A stretch of DNA of 34,204 nucleotides, taken from NCBI RefSeq assembly GCF_001280005.1, contig NZ_LGDW01000484.1, forward strand, positions 1 to 34,204. Reading direction: 5' to 3'. Source of the stretch: Streptomyces sp. NRRL WC-3618 (lineage in GTDB: Bacteria; Actinomycetota; Actinomycetes; Streptomycetales; Streptomycetaceae). Under the pieces are notes generated by a model. That model saw only the letters and a program-made list of their open reading frames with translations. It searched no databases and was not told the origin of the DNA. The first letter of the stretch is position 1. Each line of letters begins with the position of its first letter. This document shows, in pieces, positions 1 through 8,075 of the stretch. Made by a program: the position numbers and the translations under genes.

Positions 1-112
1 GTGTTGTTGTTGCGGGTGGTGGGGTAGGCGGCACCGTGCGCAGCGGCCAGAATTTACAGGCGGCTGCGGCACCTCGGCGGACGGAAACTGCGGTGCAGCT
101 TGTTCTTCAAGG

Positions 113-466
113 TCAACGGTGAGGAGTGGACCAGGCGCGGGACGACCTTGGCGCTACCAGCAGGAGGATGACAGTCACTCCGTAGATGATCAGCGCCCCG
201 CTGTACACGCCAGGGGTGCTGCTGCCAGAAAAGGCCCCCACACCGATCACGATCGCGACGACCCGGGCGCCGCGGTTGCCCTGCCACAGTCCGAGGGCCA
301 CCGCGCCGAACAGGAGCGCGGGAAGGACGACCAGCAGACCAACGGGATCGGCTTTTGCAAAGGAGACCAGGATCGCGGTCACGAGAGGAGTGACGGCAGG
401 CAGCGCGGTGAGGGCAATGACTGCCAGGACTGGCGCCGGTGGTCTGCGCAGCTCATCTGAAGACAC
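113..466 (-). CDS. Small four-helix membrane protein of unknown function
   Basis: This predicts a 117-residue protein made mostly of hydrophobic stretches at about residues 12-36, 40-60, 66-82 and 88-107, so probably four membrane helices with a short basic, Ser/Arg-rich tail. I do not recognise the family. The GTG at 466 is the only usable start in this frame. A GGGAGG purine run directly abuts it, which is too close for a normal ribosome site, so either the start is atypical or the message is leaderless. It is followed upstream by a 153-base gap with no gene and is transcribed in the same direction as the acetyltransferase operon. Continuous hydrophobicity and third-position GC favour a real gene; function cannot be inferred. 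Confidence 0.6.
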   Translation of the reverse strand: MSSDELRRPPAPVLAVIALTALPAVTPLVTAILVSFAKADPVGLLVVLPALLFGAVALGLWQGNRGARVVAIVIGVGAFSGSSTPGVYSGALIIYGVTVILLLVAPRSSRAWSTPHR

Positions 467-619
467 CTCCCGAGGGTATTGACGCTGAGCTGGAAGGGGT
501 ACCGAGTCATGCCAGCCATCACATCACCGCACAGGAGGCTTGGTCGTCAAACCTTCCCCGCCATCCGGCCCGCACGCCCAGGGCCAACGGCACCCGGACC
601 GCCGTCGTCCTGGTTTCCC

Positions 620-1123
620 TCAGAACGACCCTGGTGCCAGGTCGCGCTCGTACCAGGTGCCCCGCTTGCCGCCGAGGTCGGCCGGGGCCGCCGGGCCCAC
701 CGGGACGAACCCTGCGTTGGTCAGCACCCTCTGGGACGCGGCGTTCTCGTGGGCGGCGGCCGCCCGTAGAGTGCGTAGGGCGTGGCGTGATGCCGCCAGG
801 CGGCACAGGTCCCTTACCGTCGCCGTCGCCACGCCCTGGCCGGCGACATGGCGCGCGACCCGGTAGCCGAGGTGGGCCGTGTGATCCTCGATGTCCATCA
901 GGTTGAACCTGCCCAGTACCGAGCCGTCCTCGGCGACGAGTACGTGAAAGGCGCAGATGCCGGCCTCCTGCTCGGCCAGCAACGCGTCGAACCGGTCGGT
1001 GAACCGGTCGAAGAAGTCGTCGCCCCGGTCGGGGACCGAGGCGGCGAAGTAGGTGCGGTTGGCCAGTTCGAAAGCCAGCACCGCCGGCGCGTGACCAGCG
1101 TCGAGACGCATCAGTTCGGGCAT
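620..1123 (-). CDS. GNAT-family N-acetyltransferase
   Basis: This 167-residue protein is a single GNAT domain, the fold that moves an acetyl group from acetyl-CoA to an amine. It has the N-terminal [12 protein letters not shown] segment, a central strand ending [19 protein letters not shown], and the acetyl-CoA loop read here as [10 protein letters not shown] (motif A, Q/R-x-x-G-x-G/A). The C-terminal [13 protein letters not shown] is typical of RimJ/RimL-like ribosomal or small-molecule acetyltransferases. The first ATG (1123) overlaps the upstream gene by 13 bases. A second in-frame ATG at 1111 forms a TGATG overlap with that gene's stop and is an equally good start. It is the last gene of a coupled three-gene operon. 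The substrate is unknown. Confidence 0.85.
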   Translation of the reverse strand: MPELMRLDAGHAPAVLAFELANRTYFAASVPDRGDDFFDRFTDRFDALLAEQEAGICAFHVLVAEDGSVLGRFNLMDIEDHTAHLGYRVARHVAGQGVATATVRDLCRLAASRHALRTLRAAAAHENAASQRVLTNAGFVPVGPAAPADLGGKRGTWYERDLAPGSF

Positions 1124-1776
1124 CGCGGGACCCGTGAACTCGGGCCGCCGTGCTCGCGGGCGCGTGCGAGGCGTTCCTCGAGGGCCGCCCGGCGGGCCGG
1201 CCACTCCTCCCTGGCGATCGAGAAGATCGCGGTGTCGCGGAGGCGGCCTTCCTCGCCCGGGACCCAGGAGCGGGACCAGTTGCGCAGGACGCCCTCGAAG
1301 TGGGCGCCCGCCTTTTCGATCGCCGCCCGGGAACGGGCGTTGCGGGCGTCCGTCTTCAGATCGACGCGTGCCACGCCCCAGCTCTCGAACGCGTGCCGGA
1401 ACAGCAGGTACTTGGCCTCGGTGTTCAGCCCGGTGCCCTGGGCGGAGGCCGCGAGCCAGGTGAAGCCGACCTCGATCGCGCAGAGGCTGTCGTCCTCCAG
1501 CCACCGTCGCGGTTCCCAGTAGGCCGTGGTCCCGACCGCGCGCCCCGACGCCCGGTCCACCTGTGCGTACGGAGCCAGTTGCCCCGTGGCGGCGCGGGCG
1601 AGTTGGGCGTCGATGTAGCCGTCGACCTCCGCCGCCCTCGGCACCCAGGTGAACCGGTACGCGCCGCGGTCCTCCTCCGTCGCGGCGGCCAGATCCGGCG
1701 CGTGCCGGTGGTCCAGCGGCTCCAGGCGCACGAGCGAGCCCTCAAGGACCGGTGGTCCGTCCAGCGGGGGGCTCAT
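1111..1776 (-). CDS. RimJ/RimL-type GNAT N-acetyltransferase
   Basis: This 221-residue protein resembles acetyltransferases of the RimJ/RimL group: the start reads [15 protein letters not shown], followed by [15 protein letters not shown], the acetyl-CoA loop [13 protein letters not shown], and [21 protein letters not shown]. The family acetylates protein N-termini, antibiotics or small amines; no substrate can be assigned here. The ATG overlaps the stop of the YqeY-domain gene as ATGA and the stop overlaps the next acetyltransferase, so the three genes are almost certainly one translationally coupled operon. A basic C-terminal tail of about 25 residues follows the domain. Confidence 0.88.
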   Translation of the reverse strand: MSPPLDGPPVLEGSLVRLEPLDHRHAPDLAAATEEDRGAYRFTWVPRAAEVDGYIDAQLARAATGQLAPYAQVDRASGRAVGTTAYWEPRRWLEDDSLCAIEVGFTWLAASAQGTGLNTEAKYLLFRHAFESWGVARVDLKTDARNARSRAAIEKAGAHFEGVLRNWSRSWVPGEEGRLRDTAIFSIAREEWPARRAALEERLARAREHGGPSSRVPRCPN

Positions 1777-2144
1777 CGCGCTGTGCCGGGCTCGTCGAGG
1801 AAGCGGAGCAGTACGTCGGCCTCCGCACGGAGCCGGGCCGCCCGGTCGGCGTGCGCGGGCGCGGTCAACTGCGCCGCCGCGTCCAGTCGTTCGGCGGCCT
1901 CGGCGCGTACGACGTCCACCACGGCGCCCTCGCTCAGCTCGCGCCGCGCCGCTTCGGTGGCGCCGACCCCCACCGGCGACAGCTCGATGGCCACGCCGCG
2001 CAGATCGGCTTCGTCGACGGGCGCCGCCTCGGCGTTGTCCAGCGCGCCGAGGGTCGCGCGCAGGGCGCTCACCGCGACCTTGTCACGGGCGCGCATCGCT
2101 TCCGGCAGTGCTTGGCGCATACGTAGACGCAGGGGCATGTCCAT
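1773..2144 (-). CDS. GatB/YqeY-domain protein
   Basis: This 123-residue protein matches the YqeY family, a helical domain related to the tail of the GatB amidotransferase subunit. The N-terminal [32 protein letters not shown] is the typical first helix pair. It is a little shorter than stand-alone YqeY proteins (about 150 residues), with the C-terminal helices reduced. The ATG at 2144 is preceded by AAGG at an 8-base spacing, which decides the start over upstream alternatives. It is the first gene of an operon with two acetyltransferases. The role of stand-alone YqeY proteins is poorly defined. Confidence 0.8.
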   Translation of the reverse strand: MDMPLRLRMRQALPEAMRARDKVAVSALRATLGALDNAEAAPVDEADLRGVAIELSPVGVGATEAARRELSEGAVVDVVRAEAAERLDAAAQLTAPAHADRAARLRAEADVLLRFLDEPGTAR

Positions 2145-2214
2145 GCCCGCGACCTTATGGCGGCGCCCCCAGGACCTCAACGTGATTAGGGCACGTACGC
2201 CGGATCAGCTCAGC

Positions 2215-2850
2215 TCAGCTCAGGATGCCCCGCTGGTACGCCGTCGCCACCGCCGCCGCCCGGTCCTTCACGCCCAACTTGCCGTACAGGTGGGTCAGAT
2301 GGGTCTTCACCGTGGCCTCGCTGATGAACAGGACCCGGGCGATCTCCCGGTTCGACGTGCCCTTGGCGACCAGGGCCAGGACCTCGCGTTCGCGGGCCGA
2401 CAGCGGCTCGTTGCCCGGCGTGCGGACCGCCGAGACCAAGCGGGAGGCGACCGTCGGGGAGAGGACCGTGCGGCCCTGGGCCGCCGCCCGTACCGCCGTG
2501 AAGAGTTCGTCCCTCGGGGCGTCCTTGAGGAGGTAGCCCGTGGCGCCCGCCTCGATCGCGGGGAGGGTGTCGGAGTCCGTGTCGTACGTCGTCAGGACGA
2601 GGATCTTCGCCCGGGACCGGCGGCGGGCCAGTTCGGCGATCGCGTCGACTCCGCCGCCGCCCGGCATCCGCAGGTCCATCAGGACGACGTCCGGGTCGAG
2701 GGTGGTGGCCAGTCCCACCGCCTCCACGCCGTTCGACGCCTCGCCCAGGACCGTGAAGTCCGGCGCCGACTCGAACATGCCGCGCAGGCCGTTGCGTACG
2801 ACGGGGTGGTCGTCGACGATCAGCAGGGTGATGGGTGCGTCAGTGGTCAT
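2215..2850 (-). CDS. LuxR/NarL-type two-component response regulator
   Basis: From the ATG at 2850 this is a 211-residue regulator. An N-terminal receiver domain begins I-T-L-L-I-V-D-D-H-P-V-V and has its phosphoryl-accepting Asp at about residue 59 in V-V-L-M-D-L-R-M-P. A C-terminal LuxR helix-turn-helix follows (L-S-A-R-E-R-E-V-L-A-L-V-A-K-G-T-S-N-R-E-I-A, then S-E-A-T-V-K-T-H). It should bind DNA when phosphorylated by the kinase at 4999-6267. Such pairs are normally adjacent and coupled, but here a 2-kb IS607-family element separates them. An in-frame ATG at 2883 with AAGGG upstream would add 11 residues; that extension lies in unusually AT-rich DNA that probably belongs to the element, so 2850 is preferred. 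Expression from the original operon promoter may now be reduced. Confidence 0.92.
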   Translation of the reverse strand: MTTDAPITLLIVDDHPVVRNGLRGMFESAPDFTVLGEASNGVEAVGLATTLDPDVVLMDLRMPGGGGVDAIAELARRRSRAKILVLTTYDTDSDTLPAIEAGATGYLLKDAPRDELFTAVRAAAQGRTVLSPTVASRLVSAVRTPGNEPLSAREREVLALVAKGTSNREIARVLFISEATVKTHLTHLYGKLGVKDRAAAVATAYQRGILS

Positions 2851-2925
2851 GGGGGTGAAAGCTGCTACAGATTTTCTAGTCATTCATAGTCATCCCTTGT
2901 CGCGTGTCTCACGTACTTTGGTCTC

Positions 2926-3501
2926 GTGAAGCTTTCGGAGTGGGCGCGTCAGCAGGGCGTGAGCTACCAGACCGCCTGGCGGTGGGTGAAGGACGGGAAG
3001 ATGCCCGTCCCCGTTCGCCAGGCACCGTCCGGGACGTGGTTGGTCGACGAGGTCACCGTCCAGCTGTCCGAGCGTGTGGTGGCGTACTGCCGCGTGTCGT
3101 CCGTTGACCAGAAAGCCGATCTTGAACGGCAGGCCGCCCGGGTCGTGTCCGGCGCGAACGGGCTGGGCCTGGCCGTCGCTGAGGTCGTCACCGAGGTGGG
3201 ATCCGGGTTGAACGGGCGGCGCCGCAAGCTACACCGGCTGCTGTCCGACCCGCAGACGGCGGTGATCGTGGTCGAGCACCGCGACCGGCTGGCCCGGTTC
3301 GGCGTCGAGCACCTGGAGGCCGCGCTGTCGGCGTCCGGGCGGCGCCTGGTCGTCCTCGACCCCACCGAGACCGCCGATGACCTGGTACGCGACATCACCG
3401 AGGCGCTCACCTCCCTGAGCGCCCGCCTGTACGGGCGGCGGGCAGCGAAGAACCGGGCCGCCCGCGCGGTGGCCGTAGCGACCGGCGAGGCCGCCGAGTG
3501 A
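2926..3501 (+). CDS. tnpA: IS607-family serine recombinase TnpA
   Basis: This 191-residue protein has an N-terminal MerR-like helix-turn-helix (K-L-S-E-W-A-R-Q-Q-G-V-S-Y-Q-T-A-W-R-W-V-K-D-G-K). A serine-recombinase domain follows, with the nucleophile in V-V-A-Y-C-R-V-S-S and the D-L-E-R-Q-A segment after it. The E-H-R-D-R-L-A-R-F motif is also typical. The DNA-binding domain lies before the catalytic domain, the inverted order that marks IS607 TnpA. It cuts and rejoins DNA through a phosphoserine link and moves the element as a circle. The GTG start has no clear ribosome site and may be read from a leaderless message. The stop overlaps the tnpB start. All expected catalytic features appear intact. 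Confidence 0.93.
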   Translation: MKLSEWARQQGVSYQTAWRWVKDGKMPVPVRQAPSGTWLVDEVTVQLSERVVAYCRVSSVDQKADLERQAARVVSGANGLGLAVAEVVTEVGSGLNGRRRKLHRLLSDPQTAVIVVEHRDRLARFGVEHLEAALSASGRRLVVLDPTETADDLVRDITEALTSLSARLYGRRAAKNRAARAVAVATGEAAE

Positions 3502-4952
3502 AGAGGTTCCAGCCGCAGCCCGGTTTCCTGGTCCAGGCGTACCGCTTCGCACTGGACCCCAACGCCACCCAGGAGCACGCTCTGCGCTCGCACTGCGGCG
3601 CGGCGCGTGCCGCCTACAACTGGGCCGTCGGCTGGGTGACCGCCTCTTGGTGGCAGCGCCGCGCGGAGGAGTCCTACGGCATCGGCGAGGCCGGGCTGAC
3701 CAAGTGGCGGCCGTGGTCGCTGCCCGCGCTGCGGAAGGCGTTCAACGAGGCCAAGCACACCGATTGGAGGTTCGCCGCCTGGTGGGAGGAGAACTCCAAG
3801 GAGGCGTACTCCACCGGCCTGGCGAACGCATCGGCCGCGTTCGACAACTACGCGAAGTCCAAGAACGGCAAGCGGCGCGGCAAGCGGATGGGTGCGCCGC
3901 GGTTCAAGTCGAAGCGCAAGGCGCGCCTTGCCTGCCGGTTCACCACCGGCGTGATCCGCGTGGACGCCGGCGGCCGTCACGTCACCCTGCCCCGGCTGGG
4001 CACGATCCGCACCCACGAGCCCACGGTGAAGCTCCTCGCCCGCGTCCAGGCCGGGACGGCCCGGATCCTGTCCGCGACCGTGCGGCACGAGCGCGGACGC
4101 TGGTTCGTCTCGTTCCAGGCCGAGGTCAAGCGGGGCCTCGAACGCGTGGCGCGGCCGGACGTGGCGGTCGGCATCGACCTCGGGGTGAAGACCCTCGCGG
4201 TCCTGGCCGACAGCACCGGCGAGATCCGCACCATCGCCAATCCCGGGCACTACGACCGGGCACGCAAACAGCTGCGCCGCGCCTCCCGCGTCGTCTCCCG
4301 ACGACGCGGCCCCGACCGGCGGACCGGGCAGAAGCCGTCGAAGCGGTGGGAGAAGGCCAACGCCGCCCGCAACAAGGTGCATCACCGGGTGGCCAACCTC
4401 CGCGCGGACGCCCTGCACAAGCTCACCACCGCCGTGGCGGCCGAGTACGGCACGGTCGTGGTCGAAGACCTCAACGTCGCCGGGATGCTCCGCAACCGGC
4501 GTCTCGCGCGAAGGATCGCCGACGCCGGGTTCGGGGAGATCCGCCGCCAGCTCACCTACAAGACCCGCCAGCACCACGCCACCCGCACCATCGCGGCGGA
4601 CCGCTGGTACCCCTCCTCGAAGACCTGTTCCGGGTGCGGCGCGGTGAAAGCCAAACTGCCGCTGCACGTGAGGACCTACCAGTGCGACGCCTGCGGCCTG
4701 GCCATCGACCGGGACGACAACGCCGCACTCAACCTCGCCGCGCTCGCGGCAGCCGCAACAACTGGTACCGGAGTGGCCGCAGACCAGGACACCCAATCGG
4801 TGTCGAAGCCTCGTGGAGCCGACCAGAAGACCCGCGCCACCCACCCCCGCCGCAAGGCGGAGGCGGGGCGGGCAGGTGGCGCAACCCTGCCGCACCAGCG
4901 GCAGACGGAAACGAGAGACCGTACTCAAGCCGAAGCCCTCACGCTCTGGTGA
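3498..4952 (+). CDS. tnpB: TnpB RNA-guided DNA endonuclease of IS607 element
   Basis: This 484-residue protein has the TnpB/OrfB N-terminal domain (Y-R-F-A-L-D-P-N-A-T-Q-E, then C-G-A-A-R-A-A-Y-N-W). Its RuvC nuclease core is complete: Asp at about 227 in G-I-D-L-G-V-K-T-L, Glu at about 323 in V-V-V-E-D-L-N-V, and the D-R-D-D-N-A-A-L-N motif near the end. A four-cysteine zinc finger (C-S-G-C ... C-D-A-C) sits between the last two. TnpB proteins, ancestors of Cas12, cut DNA guided by an RNA from the element's right end and help the element persist. The nuclease core ends near residue 417; the last 67 or so residues are low-complexity and their DNA probably doubles as guide-RNA scaffold. The GTG start overlaps tnpA's stop. 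Confidence 0.93.
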   Translation: MKRFQPQPGFLVQAYRFALDPNATQEHALRSHCGAARAAYNWAVGWVTASWWQRRAEESYGIGEAGLTKWRPWSLPALRKAFNEAKHTDWRFAAWWEENSKEAYSTGLANASAAFDNYAKSKNGKRRGKRMGAPRFKSKRKARLACRFTTGVIRVDAGGRHVTLPRLGTIRTHEPTVKLLARVQAGTARILSATVRHERGRWFVSFQAEVKRGLERVARPDVAVGIDLGVKTLAVLADSTGEIRTIANPGHYDRARKQLRRASRVVSRRRGPDRRTGQKPSKRWEKANAARNKVHHRVANLRADALHKLTTAVAAEYGTVVVEDLNVAGMLRNRRLARRIADAGFGEIRRQLTYKTRQHHATRTIAADRWYPSSKTCSGCGAVKAKLPLHVRTYQCDACGLAIDRDDNAALNLAALAAAATTGTGVAADQDTQSVSKPRGADQKTRATHPRRKAEAGRAGGATLPHQRQTETRDRTQAEALTLW

Positions 4953-5002
4953 CGAGACGGACCTTCCGCGCGGAAACGCCCGGAATGCTGAGACCTGACT
5001 AC
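4740..5002 (+). ncRNA. Candidate omega (reRNA) guide-RNA scaffold at element right end
   Basis: In characterised TnpB systems the guide RNA is transcribed from the 3' part of tnpB through the right end into flanking DNA. Here the tnpB tail beyond the nuclease core is low-complexity, and the following 50 bases contain a perfect 12-bp palindrome (4964-4975) and a GAGACC/GGTCTC hairpin (4990-5008). This is a position-based inference; I did not fold the RNA. If correct, the guide would match the 3' end of the kinase gene read on its antisense strand. Confidence 0.3.
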
Positions 5003-6267
5003 GGTCTCGGCAACGGGACCAACGGTACGCGGGCCGAGACCGCCGTGCCGTGGCCGGGCTCGGACTCCACGGTGAGCGTGCCCGCGACGCGTTCGGCGCG
5101 GGCGCGCATACCGTCGAGGCCGAAGCCGCCGGTGCCGGTGCGTTCGCGTACGGCGAGCGGGTCGAAGCCCTTGCCGTCGTCGCGGATGTCGAGGATCACC
5201 TCGTCGCCGAGGAAGGTCAGGGTGACGCCCGCCCTTGACGCGTGGGCGTGCCGGGAGGTGTTCGACAGGGCTTCCTGGGCGATGCGCAGGAGGGTCGCCG
5301 AGAGTTCGGCGTGGAGTTGCTCCGCCGGGCCGGTGACCGTGAACTCGGCGCGGGCGCCCGTCCGTTCGGCCCAGTCGGCGACCGTCTTCGTCAGGGCTTC
5401 GGGCAGGCCGTCGTTCTCCAGGGCCACGGGCGCCAGGTTCTGTACGGAGCGGCGGGCTTCGCCGAGACTGTGGCGGGCCAGTTTCATGGCGCGGTCGATG
5501 TACTCGCCCGCCTGGGTACGGTCGGGAGTGTTCGTCACCACCTGGAGCTGGGCGATGATCCCGGTCAGGCCCTGGGCGATGGTGTCGTGGATCTCGGCGG
5601 CCAGCCGGCGGCGTTCGTCCGCGACGCCCGCTTCCCTTGCCTGGTGGACGAGTTGGGCGTGCAGGGCGGCGTTCTCGTCGAGGGCCTGCTGCAACGCCGT
5701 GTTGGTGCGTTCGAGTTCGGTGATGGTGACGGCCCGGTCGCGGGAGCGCTGCTCCGTCTGCTCGGTGATGTGGGCGACGAGCACCTGTAGACCGAAGTTG
5801 ACGAACAGCAGCCCGCCGAACGCGGCCCACTGGACCCCGCTGTCGAACAACAGCCCGCCTGCCTGCGCGGCGGCCACGGTGACCGCGCTGGCGAACAGCC
5901 CGAGCCGCCGCCACATGCCCGGGATCAGCTCGTCGGCGTCCATGAAGCCGGTGGCGGCGTAGAACGCGAAGAACGGGTTGATCCAGGTGAGCAGGAAGGC
6001 GATCACCCAGCGGACGACGTAGTACGCCGTCCCCGCTCCGGACGGGGTCCGGCCGCGGTTCTCCCGGCGGGAGCGGGTACCGTGCCACCAGAGCTGGAGC
6101 GCGAGCGCGGCGGCGACCAGGGCCCCGGCGGCCCGCCACTCGACGGGGCCGTCGATCAGTTCGGCGGAGACGGCCGCGAGGACCGCGCTGACACCGAGCA
6201 GCCCGTACGGCCCCCAGACGTGCAGTTGCTCCATGCGCCGGTCGAGCCGGGTGTCCGCGGCGGTCAT
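4999..6267 (-). CDS. Sensor histidine kinase (HisKA_3/NarL partner type)
   Basis: This 422-residue kinase has about five N-terminal membrane segments (roughly residues 15-170). A short coiled linker (T-I-T-E-L-E-R-T-N-T-A-L-Q-Q-A-L-D-E-N-A-A-L) leads to the HisKA_3 dimerisation box with the phosphorylated His at about 227 in E-R-R-R-L-A-A-E-I-H-D-T-I-A-Q-G. The ATP-binding domain follows, with the N box A-L-S-N-T-S-R-H-A, the D-D-G-K-G-F-D loop and the G-F-G-L-D-G-M-R lid. It should autophosphorylate and pass phosphate to the LuxR-type regulator now found beyond the IS607 element. The ABC genes upstream suggest a transporter-linked sensing unit. The last codons and stop lie at the edge of the element, so the natural C-terminus may have been altered. 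Confidence 0.93.
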   Translation of the reverse strand: MTAADTRLDRRMEQLHVWGPYGLLGVSAVLAAVSAELIDGPVEWRAAGALVAAALALQLWWHGTRSRRENRGRTPSGAGTAYYVVRWVIAFLLTWINPFFAFYAATGFMDADELIPGMWRRLGLFASAVTVAAAQAGGLLFDSGVQWAAFGGLLFVNFGLQVLVAHITEQTEQRSRDRAVTITELERTNTALQQALDENAALHAQLVHQAREAGVADERRRLAAEIHDTIAQGLTGIIAQLQVVTNTPDRTQAGEYIDRAMKLARHSLGEARRSVQNLAPVALENDGLPEALTKTVADWAERTGARAEFTVTGPAEQLHAELSATLLRIAQEALSNTSRHAHASRAGVTLTFLGDEVILDIRDDGKGFDPLAVRERTGTGGFGLDGMRARAERVAGTLTVESEPGHGTAVSARVPLVPLPRP

Positions 6268-6299
6268 GTCCCCAGTCTGCACAGGTCGTCGACCGTCCC

Positions 6300-7058
6300 C
6301 TACTCCCACCGGAACCAGCGCGCGGCACCCGCCGTCAGCAGTACCGTCCAGGCCACCAGCACGCCCAGGTGGTCCCAGCCGGGCCAGTCCCCCGCCGCCG
6401 CCCGGTTCAGTGCCTCGGCCGCCGCGCCGAACGGGGTCCAGCCGACGATCCTGGCCAGCACGTCCGGCATGGTCTGCACCGGCGCCCACACGCCCGCGCA
6501 GAACATCGACGGGAAGAACACGGCCGACCCGATCGCGCCCGCGACCTTCGTCGTCCGGGACAGCGCGGAGATCACGGCGCCGAGCGCGAGGGCGACCAGC
6601 ACGGTCAGGACGAGGGCGAGGGCGTAGCCGAGGAGCTGCCCGGGCAGTCGTACGTCGAAGGCGAGGCGGCCGACCGCGAGGGCGAGCAGCGACGACGTCA
6701 GGGCCGCCCCGCCGTACACCAGCATCTGGGCGCGGAGGAGGGCTGCCGGGCGGACCGGGGTGGCGGACATCCGGCGCAGGATGCCGCGCTCGCGGTAGCC
6801 GGTGAGGGTCTGAGGCATGGACTGGAGGCCGCCGACGATCGGGCCGAGGAGTACGGCCACCGGTACGTACACGTCGATCGTCCGCAGGCCGCCCAGGTCG
6901 GGCTTGGGGTCGCCGAAGGAGGGGATGGAGCCGAGGATCACCAGGAGGAGGGCCGGGAACAGCAGGATCCAGAAGAGGGCGCCGGGTTCGCGGCTCAGCA
7001 GCCGGACCTCGGTTTTCAGTACGGCGGTGCCGGCGGCGGACGGGTGCGTGGCGCTCAT
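6300..7058 (-). CDS. ABC-2 type transporter permease
   Basis: This 252-residue protein has the ABC-2 (DrrB/NodJ-like) layout of about six membrane helices. The first helix is F-W-I-L-L-F-P-A-L-L-L-V-I-L-G, and the cytosolic segment Y-R-E-R-G-I-L-R-R-M-S-A-T-P-V contacts the ATPase. The amphipathic region G-A-I-G-S-A-V-F-F-P-S-M-F-C-A-G-V-W comes near the fifth helix. It forms the membrane channel of an exporter with the ATPase encoded just upstream; their stop and start overlap as ATGA. The kinase follows after only 32 bases, so all are probably co-transcribed. The substrate could be a drug, peptide or lipid. Confidence 0.92.
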   Translation of the reverse strand: MSATHPSAAGTAVLKTEVRLLSREPGALFWILLFPALLLVILGSIPSFGDPKPDLGGLRTIDVYVPVAVLLGPIVGGLQSMPQTLTGYRERGILRRMSATPVRPAALLRAQMLVYGGAALTSSLLALAVGRLAFDVRLPGQLLGYALALVLTVLVALALGAVISALSRTTKVAGAIGSAVFFPSMFCAGVWAPVQTMPDVLARIVGWTPFGAAAEALNRAAAGDWPGWDHLGVLVAWTVLLTAGAARWFRWE

Positions 7059-7960
7059 ATCGTCTCCTCCTTCGTGAGGTCGAGGAACGCGTCGTCCAAC
7101 GTGGCGTCGGTGACGCGGAGTTGGTGCGCGGTGACATGGCTTCGGGCGAGGAGGGTGAGGACGGCGTTGACGGTCTCGTCCGTGCCGGAGAGGGTGACGC
7201 GGCCGTCCCGGTAGTCGACCGACGCGAGCGCCGGAAGCGCGTTCAGGGCGTCCTCGGCCAGGGGCGCGGACGGTGTGAAGCTGATCATCGTGGCGCCCGT
7301 CGAGCGGCGGATCAGACCGGCCGGGGTGTCCAGGGCGGCGACCCGTCCCCGGTCGATCACCGCGATCCGGTCGCACAGCCGCTGGGCCTCCTCCATGAAG
7401 TGGGTGACGAGCAGGACGGTCACCCCGCTCGCCCGTACGTCCTCGATGAGCTCCCAGGTGTCCCGGCGGGCGCGGGGGTCGAGGCCCGTGGTCAGTTCGT
7501 CGAGGACGACGACCCGGGGGTTGCCGATGAGCGCGAGCGCGATGAACAGGCGCTGTTTCTGGCCACCGGAGAGCTTGCCGAACCTGGTGTCGAGACGGTC
7601 GGTGAGGCCCAGGCGTTCGGCCAGCGGGCGCCAGTCGGCCGGGCGGGGGTAGAAGGCGGCGTACAGCTTCAGGGCCTCGCGGACGGTCAGCTTGGCCTGC
7701 AGCTCGCTCTGCTGGAGCTGGGCGCCCAGGGCCCGGCTGGTGGCCTCGTGGTCGGTGACCGGGTCGAGGCCGGTGACCCGGACCCGGCCGGCGTCGGGCA
7801 CGCGCAGACCCTCCACGCATTCGACGGTGGTCGTCTTGCCGGCGCCGTTGGGGCCGAGGATGCCGAAGATCTCGCCCTCTTCGACGGCGAAGGAGACGCC
7901 GTCCACGACGGGACGGCCGCCGTAGGACTTGCGCAGGTCGTGTACTTCGATGACGGACAT
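7055..7960 (-). CDS. ABC transporter ATP-binding protein (DrrA-like)
   Basis: This 301-residue ATPase contains Walker [10 protein letters not shown], signature L-S-G-G-Q-K-Q-R, Walker B V-V-V-L-D-E-L-T-T-G-L-D and the switch His in V-T-H-F-M-E-E-A. A regulatory tail of about 85 residues is typical of DrrA-type exporters. Leu replaces the usual Pro after the catalytic Glu, which is common in this group. It powers the ABC-2 permease downstream. The ATG at 7960 starts exactly at the conserved M-S-V-I-E-V-H-D-L-R-K-S-Y; no strong ribosome site precedes it. It is the first gene of the ATPase/permease/kinase/regulator operon, whose promoter lies in the divergent region 7961-8142. Confidence 0.94.
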   Translation of the reverse strand: MSVIEVHDLRKSYGGRPVVDGVSFAVEEGEIFGILGPNGAGKTTTVECVEGLRVPDAGRVRVTGLDPVTDHEATSRALGAQLQQSELQAKLTVREALKLYAAFYPRPADWRPLAERLGLTDRLDTRFGKLSGGQKQRLFIALALIGNPRVVVLDELTTGLDPRARRDTWELIEDVRASGVTVLLVTHFMEEAQRLCDRIAVIDRGRVAALDTPAGLIRRSTGATMISFTPSAPLAEDALNALPALASVDYRDGRVTLSGTDETVNAVLTLLARSHVTAHQLRVTDATLDDAFLDLTKEETI

Positions 7961-8014
7961 GCGATCAGCGTCGCGCCACGGGACGCGTCGGCGCATCGCC
8001 CGACCCGCTCCGAA

Positions 8015-8040
8015 CGGCATCAGCCGATCGGTTGATGCCG
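8015..8040. promoter_or_regulatory. 26-bp near-perfect palindrome in divergent promoter
   Basis: The arms CGGCATCA and TGATGCCG flank a nearly symmetric centre, with only one mismatched pair in the whole 26 bp. It lies 55 bp upstream of the minus-strand ABC/two-component operon. The size and symmetry suit a dimeric repressor or response regulator. The binding protein is not known; the LuxR-type regulator of the same operon is an obvious candidate. Confidence 0.55.
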
Positions 8041-8075
8041 ACGTACGACTCGCCTAACGCGCAGGTCGTAGGACC

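Larger units (their letters stand above)
2851..5002 (+). mobile_element. IS607-family insertion sequence (tnpA + tnpB), approximate ends
   Basis: The element carries a tnpA serine recombinase and a tnpB nuclease gene, overlapping by GTGA, which is the defining IS607 layout. The family makes no terminal inverted repeats and no target duplication, so the ends cannot be fixed from sequence. I place the left end just after the regulator's start codon and the right end near the kinase stop. The left flank (about 2866-2895) is markedly AT-rich compared with its surroundings. The right flank has a perfect 12-bp palindrome at 4964-4975 and an inverted repeat GAGACC/GGTCTC at 4990-4995 and 5003-5008. 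Both genes are intact, which suggests a recent and possibly active insertion. Confidence 0.82.

Noticed and set aside
1..112. End of an upstream gene at the window edge
   Set aside because: Short open stretches exist in two frames but none shows recognisable protein features, so no gene is called.
2851..2883. Eleven-residue N-terminal extension of the response regulator from the ATG at 2883
   Set aside because: It lies in AT-rich DNA probably belonging to the IS607 element and is absent from the usual receiver-domain start, though it could be used now.
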